A stretch of 58,322 bases of DNA from contig NZ_QQBA01000015.1 in assembly GCF_003350545.1 (NCBI RefSeq), positions 1 to 58,322 of the forward strand, written 5' to 3'. This stretch comes from Flavobacterium glaciei. GTDB lineage: Bacteria > Bacteroidota > Bacteroidia > Flavobacteriales > Flavobacteriaceae. Positions within the stretch are counted from its first letter, which is position 1; the number at the start of each line of letters is the position of its first letter. Positions 53,416 through 58,322 of this stretch are shown here, piece after piece. A program made the translations under genes and the position numbers. The notes beneath the pieces were generated by a model. That model was given only the letters and a program-made list of their open reading frames with translations. It was not told the origin of the DNA and ran no database searches.

Positions 53416-53772
53416 TTACAACACGAATAGAAAAAGTAATATTGAAATAAGCCAGAACATATAATTGAACCACCCATCTAAAAATAAAGACTTATCCATT
53501 GTCCAAAAAGTATCGACACTGTTTCTTTTATATTTTAAGTAAAATGATTTGCTTAATACATAATATGCAAACTGCGCCATCAATGGCACAAATAATGAAT
53601 TAATGGCTGTGTTCTTTCCAAAACCAGTAAAGTAACTTATCAAAGCAATTAAAAATAATATTACATTTAAAATTAATAGTTTAAAAAACCATTCTTTGCT
53701 ATCTAACTTACTTTTATCAAACAAGAATATCAATGACACATTCATTCCAATTATAATAAAAATGACATTCAT
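53416..53772 (-). CDS. hypothetical membrane protein
   Basis: I do not recognise this 118-residue protein. It has about four hydrophobic segments: residues 2-18, 30-48, 55-75 and 100-117, with a charged loop DKSKLDSKEWF after the first. It lies 51 bases after thrA and 85 bases before osmC on the same strand, with a palindromic repeat on the downstream side. Base composition looks normal for the genome. It may be a membrane partner of the operon or an unrelated passenger. Confidence 0.55.
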   Translation of the reverse strand: MNVIFIIIGMNVSLIFLFDKSKLDSKEWFFKLLILNVILFLIALISYFTGFGKNTAINSLFVPLMAQFAYYVLSKSFYLKYKRNSVDTFWTMDKSLFLDGWFNYMFWLISILLFLFVL

Positions 53773-53823
53773 ATCAATTGCTTTTCTTACTGATTACTCA
53801 AAACTGATCACTGAACACTATCT

Positions 53824-56238
53824 TTACCCTTTATCCGACAACCTTAAAATATCTCCAAAAACACCTCTTGCCGTTACTGCTGACCCTGCGCCTGCGCCTT
53901 GAATTACAATTGGTCGGTCGCCATACGATTCTGTGTAAATTTCGAAGAAAGAATCTGAACCTTTCAATCCGCCCAATGCAGTATCTGATGGTACAGAAAC
54001 CAGTTTTACTTCCAAATTTCCTTTGTCATTTTGCAAATCTCCCGATAATTCGCCTATGTATCGCAACACGTGATTCGGTTTTTGCTCTGCTTTTATTTTA
54101 GCATATATAGGATCAAACTCCGTCAATTTATTCAAGAAATCAGAAACATCACCTTCACGTAAATGTTCTGGAATCAAATTTTGAATATTAATTTCTTCAA
54201 ACTCATTTTGCAAGTCGAGCTCTCTAGCCAAAATCAATAATTTTCGTCCAACATCATTCCCACATAAATCTTCTCTTGGATCTGGCTCGGTATATCCGTT
54301 ATCAATTGCTTCTTTCAATATCTCGCTGAATGGAGCCTCTTTTGCAGAAAAATTATTGAACAAATAACTCAAGGTTCCCGAGAAAACACCTTTAATTTTA
54401 GTGATATTTTCACCCGAAAGATGTAGTAATTTAATGGTGTCAATCAACGGCAATCCAGCTCCAACATTCGTTTCATAAAGATAACTTTTTTGGTTGAGAG
54501 CTAAAACTTTTCGCAATTTTTTATAAAAACTATAACTCAACGTATTAGCCACTTTATTAGACGATATCAAATCAAAACTGCTTTCTGCAAGAGGAATATA
54601 ATTTTCAACAAATGTAGCACTTGCCGTGTTATCAATCGCAATCAAATTCTCTAAGTGATGCTCATTTGCGTAGGCAATTACATCATCAATAGTATAAGAG
54701 AAACCATTGTTTTGAATTTCGTTTTTCCAGTTTGGAGTAACACCGTTTTTATTTAAAAGTACATTGCTAGAATTTGCAATCGCAAAAACATTCAACTTGA
54801 TATCTTTTCTTTTTTCGATGGCAGCAGCTGATTCCAATATTTGGTTAATCAACGTTCCGCCTACCAATCCATGTCCGAAAATAGCGATATTGATTTTCTT
54901 AGACACTCCAAAAATCTCTCCATGAATCACATTTAAGGCTTTGTGCAACTGTGATTTCTTTACAACCAAACTTACGTTTTTACCCGTTACAGTATTATTG
55001 AAAAGAATTGGGACAATTTTATTTTTTATCAACGCCGTGTAAGGCTTGTGGAACGTACTCAAATCCTGACCAATTATAGAAATCACCGAAACATTATCCG
55101 TTACCGTTATTTTATTTACATCTTTAGAATAAAAATCATTTTCGAATTCTTTTTCTAATTCAATCATCGCTTTTGTCGCTTTATCAGCAGCTACGACCAA
55201 ACCAATCCCTCGCTCTGAAGAACCTTGTGAAATGATACTCACACTGATATCATTGTCACCCATCACTCTGAAAATTCGGGCATCTACACCCGTTTTCCCT
55301 AACAAACCTCTACCTTCTAAATTGACCAAAGCTACGTTTTCAAGCACTGAAAGTGTTTTGATTCCTTCCTTGTTAGAATTAGAAGTAATTAAGGTTCCTT
55401 TATTCTCGTGATTGAAAGTATTCAAAATACGGAGAGGAATGTTTTTTTCCAATAAAGGAATTATAGTTTTAGCATGAAGAATTGTCGCACCAAAATTCGC
55501 TATTTCATTCGCTTCATTAAACGATAAATGATCGATTTTTTTAGCATCAAGAACTAAGTCAGGATTCGCAGTATAAATTCCGTCTACGTGTGTGTAGTTC
55601 TGTAATTCTTCCGCATTTAAGTAATTCGCAATCAAAGAAGCAGTATAATTACTACCATTTCTTCCTAAAGTAGTGGTGTCATTATTATTATTAGAGCCTA
55701 TAAAACCAGTAATAATGTTAACTGTTGTTCCATTATTTTGTTTGAAATAATTAATGACATTTTTCTTTGAAATTTGTTCCAAAGGTTGTGCATCTCCAAA
55801 TTTAGAATCGGTTTTTATCAATTCTCTGGTATCTGCAAAACGGGCATTTATTCCATTTTCGATTAAAATAGCGGTAAGTAATTTGGCAGAAAGCAGTTCT
55901 CCTTGAGATAAAATTTGGTCTTTTATTTTGTTACTGTAATCACCAATTAAACTTACACCTTCAAATAATTTCTCCAAAACATTAAATTCCTCAGACAAAT
56001 CTATCTCACTATAATCATCAATCTGGTATTTCTTAAAATCCTCAAAAAGCGGTTTATAATCTTCGTTTTTAGAGGCGACACTTAAAATTTCTTCTAATTC
56101 ATCAGTAGCATTACCTCTTGCAGATACTACAATTGCAATTTCTTCTCCTTGATTTACTTTATCGGAAATAATCGCAACCACTTTATTTATTCCTTCGCCA
56201 TTCGATAAAGATTTACCTCCAAATTTTAATATTTTCAT
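53824..56238 (-). CDS. thrA: bifunctional aspartate kinase/homoserine dehydrogenase
   Basis: The 804-residue fusion makes aspartyl phosphate and later reduces the semialdehyde to homoserine. The kinase starts MKILKFGGKSLSNGEGI and contains GFIGSNNNNDTTTLGRNGSNY-type substrate region; ACT repeats lie near 300-440 (VALVNLEGRGLLGKTGVDARIF). The dehydrogenase begins at about 455 (IAIFGHGLVGGTLINQIL) and contains GAGLPLIDTIKLLHLSGE and DNGYTEPDPREDLCGNDVGR. It follows metX by 20 bases, so control by the SAM riboswitch is likely. Confidence 0.95.
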   Translation of the reverse strand: MKILKFGGKSLSNGEGINKVVAIISDKVNQGEEIAIVVSARGNATDELEEILSVASKNEDYKPLFEDFKKYQIDDYSEIDLSEEFNVLEKLFEGVSLIGDYSNKIKDQILSQGELLSAKLLTAILIENGINARFADTRELIKTDSKFGDAQPLEQISKKNVINYFKQNNGTTVNIITGFIGSNNNNDTTTLGRNGSNYTASLIANYLNAEELQNYTHVDGIYTANPDLVLDAKKIDHLSFNEANEIANFGATILHAKTIIPLLEKNIPLRILNTFNHENKGTLITSNSNKEGIKTLSVLENVALVNLEGRGLLGKTGVDARIFRVMGDNDISVSIISQGSSERGIGLVVAADKATKAMIELEKEFENDFYSKDVNKITVTDNVSVISIIGQDLSTFHKPYTALIKNKIVPILFNNTVTGKNVSLVVKKSQLHKALNVIHGEIFGVSKKINIAIFGHGLVGGTLINQILESAAAIEKRKDIKLNVFAIANSSNVLLNKNGVTPNWKNEIQNNGFSYTIDDVIAYANEHHLENLIAIDNTASATFVENYIPLAESSFDLISSNKVANTLSYSFYKKLRKVLALNQKSYLYETNVGAGLPLIDTIKLLHLSGENITKIKGVFSGTLSYLFNNFSAKEAPFSEILKEAIDNGYTEPDPREDLCGNDVGRKLLILARELDLQNEFEEINIQNLIPEHLREGDVSDFLNKLTEFDPIYAKIKAEQKPNHVLRYIGELSGDLQNDKGNLEVKLVSVPSDTALGGLKGSDSFFEIYTESYGDRPIVIQGAGAGSAVTARGVFGDILRLSDKG

Positions 56239-56258
56239 TGTGTTGTTGTTTTTTTAGC

Positions 56259-57227
56259 TTAGAATATATCCTGAAGCAAATTGTGTAATTGTTTGTATTC
56301 TATCAAGAAAGCGTCGTGTCCGTGAATGGAAACAATTTCCTGATAGGTAACATTATTTTTATATTTTTTTAATTCCTCGTAGGTTGCTTTATTTTCATTT
56401 GCCGTAAAAAACAAGTCTGAATTAATTCCAATAATATGAATATCAGCTTCAATTCGAGATGTTATTTCCTTAAATGAATCGCTGTTTCTAGTAATATCTA
56501 TAGTCTTCAATAATTGATTCATCATTTTATAGGACGATATTTGAAAACGTTTTTGCAACTTTTTACCATGATGACTCAACCAGCTTTCTACATTGAAAAT
56601 GGCTAATTCCTCATTTGTGGTTCTCTGAAATTTTGCAGTAAAAGATTCTGGTGTTCTGTAGCAGAGCATCGCATGAATTCTAGCATCTTCGATAGGTTTT
56701 GACGAATTTTTAAGGATTTGTTCCTGCAAAAAGCAATTCGCGATTAACCAATCCGTCGATTTCCAATCGGTTGCAATAGGAATTAATTTTTGGGTTATTG
56801 TTGGTTCCAAAGCAACAAGTTCCCAAGCAATTCCGCCACCAACTGACCCACCAATAATAGCATAAAGTCGTTCTATTTTAAGAAAACGAATCACTTCAAT
56901 AAAAATCCTGGCAATATCTCTAGTAGTGAAATCCGAATAATTTTCAATAATAACATCATCAAAACCATTTCCGGGAACATTAAAAGCGAGTATTGTATAT
57001 TTATTGGTATCGATGGTTTTGTTGGCACCAATTAAATCATTCCACCAACCGTTATCTCCCACAACTTGGGAATTTCCAGTCAATGCATGATTGACCAAAA
57101 CAATGGGAGCTGTGTGTAAGGCTAATCCAAAAACTTGAAAGCTCAAATTTAAGCTAGCATAAAAAACCCCGCTTTCTGTGGTGAAATTTTGTAATGTAAT
57201 AGATGTGATTTTATTTTCCAATTGCAA
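56259..57227 (-). CDS. metX: homoserine O-acetyltransferase-like alpha/beta hydrolase (MetX)
   Basis: It acylates homoserine before sulfhydrylation. The 322-residue protein has HALTGNSQVVGDNGWWNDLI, the nucleophile in IIGGSVGGGIAWELVALEP (near 130), and the C-terminal HGHDAFLIEY with the catalytic His. It is shorter than typical MetX (about 350-380). The canonical GGSMGG is GGSVGG here. The start is a TTG at 57227; no in-frame ATG is available near it. A complete SAM-I riboswitch lies in the leader, 74 bases upstream. Confidence 0.9.
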   Translation of the reverse strand: MQLENKITSITLQNFTTESGVFYASLNLSFQVFGLALHTAPIVLVNHALTGNSQVVGDNGWWNDLIGANKTIDTNKYTILAFNVPGNGFDDVIIENYSDFTTRDIARIFIEVIRFLKIERLYAIIGGSVGGGIAWELVALEPTITQKLIPIATDWKSTDWLIANCFLQEQILKNSSKPIEDARIHAMLCYRTPESFTAKFQRTTNEELAIFNVESWLSHHGKKLQKRFQISSYKMMNQLLKTIDITRNSDSFKEITSRIEADIHIIGINSDLFFTANENKATYEELKKYKNNVTYQEIVSIHGHDAFLIEYKQLHNLLQDIF

Positions 57228-57300
57228 ATCTGTTATGATTTTTGATTTGTGTCTGGAAATATTAGAAAGAAAGCTAGGTTTAACTAGACAAATTCTTAGT

Positions 57301-57404
57301 GTTATCTTTCCACGTTAGGCGTGGTAGAATGCAGCACCTTCTTCGATAAATCGAAGGGTTGCTAAGGCTTCATCGGGTCTAATCCCTCTGCCTTTCTTTA
57401 TAAC
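57301..57404 (-). promoter_or_regulatory. SAM-I (S-box) riboswitch before metX
   Basis: On the minus strand, P1 is GTTAT (57400-57404) with ATAAC (57301-57305). The core is AGAAAGGCAGAGGGATTAGA, then CCCGATGAAGCCTTAGCAAC. P3 is CTTCGAT/ATCGAAG, followed by AAGGTGCTGCATTCTACC, and P4 is CCACG..CGTGG. All conserved S-box parts are present. The 73 bases to the TTG start contain CAAATC..GATTTG, which could fold near the start codon; no terminator with T-run is visible, so translational control is possible. Confidence 0.95.
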
Positions 57405-57481
57405 ATTTCAATACGTTTTTGAACTTTAAAGCACAAATTAACTACTATTTTTTGTAACAACCAAATTTTTATACGCAATCG

Positions 57482-57508
57482 ATTTTTTAGTTGGTTCAAC
57501 TAAAAAAT
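57482..57508. terminator. perfect terminator hairpin
   Basis: ATTTTTTAGTTG and CAACTAAAAAAT pair over 12 bp with a 3-base loop, with T-rich DNA on both strands. A further stem, AATTGTTATTTTGACG (57527-57542) with CGTCAAAACAACAATT (57575-57590), lies just to the right. Together they would end a leftward transcript over the small gene at 57639. Confidence 0.75.
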
Positions 57509-57638
57509 AAAAAACATTAAACATACAATTGTTATTTTGACGAAGTAACATAAAACTAATTACAGTTATCACCGCGTCAAAACAACAATTTTGAATGCCT
57601 TTTTGAAAATCTCAATGCCGAAAATAAATTCGGATTTC

Positions 57639-57848
57639 TTAAATAAAAAACGCTTCATTCTCTTGGGAATACATTAAAAAAAGCAAAGAATTAGGTACTA
57701 CTTTTTGTGCCAAAGCGTCGTTTTTTGAAATCTCAAATCTAGGATGAATCAACATGTTCTCAGAATGACTCTCCTTTTGTTTTTTATTCCTATTAGAAAT
57801 CCTTTTTAATAACTGAAATGTTTTTTGTAAATACTTTGTTGTGCTCAT
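57639..57848 (-). CDS. small hypothetical protein
   Basis: A 69-residue, basic protein that I do not recognise: STTKYLQKTFQLLKRISN at the N-terminus, then KKQKESHSEN and a hydrophobic-aromatic end (LLFLMYSQENEAFFI). It has no signal peptide or domain that I can name. A terminator follows on the same strand after about 130 bases, which gives some support that the region is transcribed. No convincing promoter is seen. It could be a real small protein or chance. Confidence 0.4.
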   Translation of the reverse strand: MSTTKYLQKTFQLLKRISNRNKKQKESHSENMLIHPRFEISKNDALAQKVVPNSLLFLMYSQENEAFFI

Positions 57849-57932
57849 AATTTTTAGGTGTTAAGTTTCTAAATTCATTATTGGTTTCATTCGCATTAAA
57901 TTTTTTAAAATTGTAATATGGTATTAAAACAA

Positions 57933-57966
57933 AAAACCTTTTTGAATAGGCATCCAAAAGGGTTTT
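57933..57966 (-). terminator. terminator-like hairpin left of the IS element
   Basis: AAAACCTTTTTG (57933-57944) and CAAAAGGGTTTT (57955-57966) pair over 12 bp with one G-T pair. On the minus strand the arm runs into TTTTTTG TTTTAA, so it would end leftward transcripts. No gene is seen between it and the IS boundary (57967-58151), so its gene may have been displaced or lie beyond the insertion. Confidence 0.6.
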
Positions 57967-58190
57967 AAGTTGGGTTATAAACTTATACTTTTGGAATCAT
58001 AAGACGCAAATACACATGATAACATCTACGCAAATCATTTTTTTGACTTTAAAACAATTTACATGCTGGATTTTAAAATTTTTCATAGTATAATTTAAAT
58101 TCATATTTTTCACTAAATAAAGTTCAAAAAAAAAGCCTCCCATTTTCTTGAGGGCACTGAAAAAGTCTTTTTAAGAATTAATTATATAAT

Positions 58191-58230
58191 AAAAAAGGAG
58201 TAGAAAACTATAGTTTTTTGCTCCTTTTTT
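58191..58230. terminator. hairpin inside the IS left end
   Basis: AAAAAAGGAG (58191-58200) and CTCCTTTTTT (58221-58230) pair perfectly; inside, AAAACTA and TAGTTTT pair too. It lies between the terminal repeat and the transposase start and fits a protection against read-through transcription. Confidence 0.75.
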
Positions 58231-58263
58231 CGTATTTTTAACTGTAACCATAAGGCTTTTTAG

Positions 58264-58322
58264 ATGTTAGTTCAGCAACAAAAAATTCAGTTCAGTCCGT
58301 ATTCTTCGTTATATGATTTAAT
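58264..58322 (+). CDS. IS1182-family transposase, N-terminal fragment (runs off the window)
   Basis: The ATG at 58264 opens a frame reading MLVQQQKIQFSPYSSLYDLI up to the window end. The block QQQKIQFSPY..LYDL is typical of the start of IS1182-family transposases in Bacteroidota. Only about 19 codons are visible, so whether the gene is intact cannot be judged. The catalytic DDE residues would lie further right. Confidence 0.75.
   Translation, partial: MLVQQQKIQFSPYSSLYDL

Larger units (their letters stand above)
58152..58322 (+). mobile_element. IS1182-family insertion sequence, left end (cut by the window)
   Basis: GGGCACTGAAAAAGTC at about 58152 has the look of the terminal inverted repeat that I recall for IS1182-type elements in Flavobacteria. 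About 110 bases on, a reading frame starts that matches the N-terminus of their transposase. A hairpin in between (58191-58230) would stop outside transcription from entering. The right end and target duplication are outside the window, so the left boundary is approximate. Confidence 0.7.

Noticed and set aside
1..58322. tRNA or rRNA genes inside the window
   Set aside because: I searched the spacers for T-loop and anticodon-arm patterns and conserved rRNA stretches and found none; only promoters of stable-RNA type occur at the left edge.

Overview
The window reads as chromosomal DNA of a Flavobacterium-like member of the Bacteroidota. The evidence is low GC content, Bacteroidota promoters (-33 TTG/TTTG and -7 TAnnTTTG), the gliding ATPase GldA, a TonB operon with two ExbD proteins, split MetH, the DAHP synthase/chorismate mutase fusion and many palindromic dispersed repeats. 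Most genes are housekeeping; the least ordinary content lies in leaders and spacers.

Layout. 1-870: tandem promoters of stable-RNA type pointing out of the left edge, then a repeat and a terminator. 0.9-6 kb: FtsX-type permease, NamZ-like muramidase, YkgJ-type protein, methyltransferase, bacillithiol transferase family protein, queE. 6.2-12 kb: exbB-exbD-exbD-tonB-(76 aa protein)-PstS-like lipoprotein-TPR protein. 12.3-24 kb: HerA-like ATPase, cupin, kmo, penicillin acylase, flavin reductase plus Fe-S photolyase (behind an operator-like inverted repeat), glycine-zipper lipoprotein, kynU, SIMPL protein, then a tandem-repeat array. 24-33 kb: queA, aroA, mazG-like, dtd, rsgA, then the aromatic operon pheA-aminotransferase-tyrA-aroG/CM. 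The operon is preceded by an unannotated leader peptide rich in Phe/Tyr/Trp codons and a full set of mutually exclusive attenuator stems. 33-35.4 kb: dicarboxylate symporter and gldA.

35.5-57.4 kb is a sulfur, methionine and cysteine block. A SAM-I riboswitch precedes metH1 (homocysteine domain), and beyond a GNAT gene lie metH2 and metF. The run cysH-cysD-cysN-sulfite reductase (with HEPN tail)-cobA-siroheme synthase-ferredoxin reductase takes sulfate to sulfide through APS, without APS kinase. A TauE exporter, an Rrf2 regulator, metZ, OsmC, a small membrane protein, the thrA fusion and metX follow, with a second SAM-I riboswitch before metX. Together these genes make homocysteine from aspartate and sulfide and methylate it to methionine, with SAM feedback at both ends. 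CysH and TauE promoters share an operator-like motif. The right edge enters an IS1182-family element after its terminal repeat and the first codons of its transposase.

The main candidates for something undescribed are the aromatic attenuator at 32.76-32.96 kb; a family of four structured repeats with compensatory changes in the outer stem; GC-rich palindromic modules in the cys operon spacers; and related palindromes translated in frame at the N-termini of MetH1 and the siroheme synthase.
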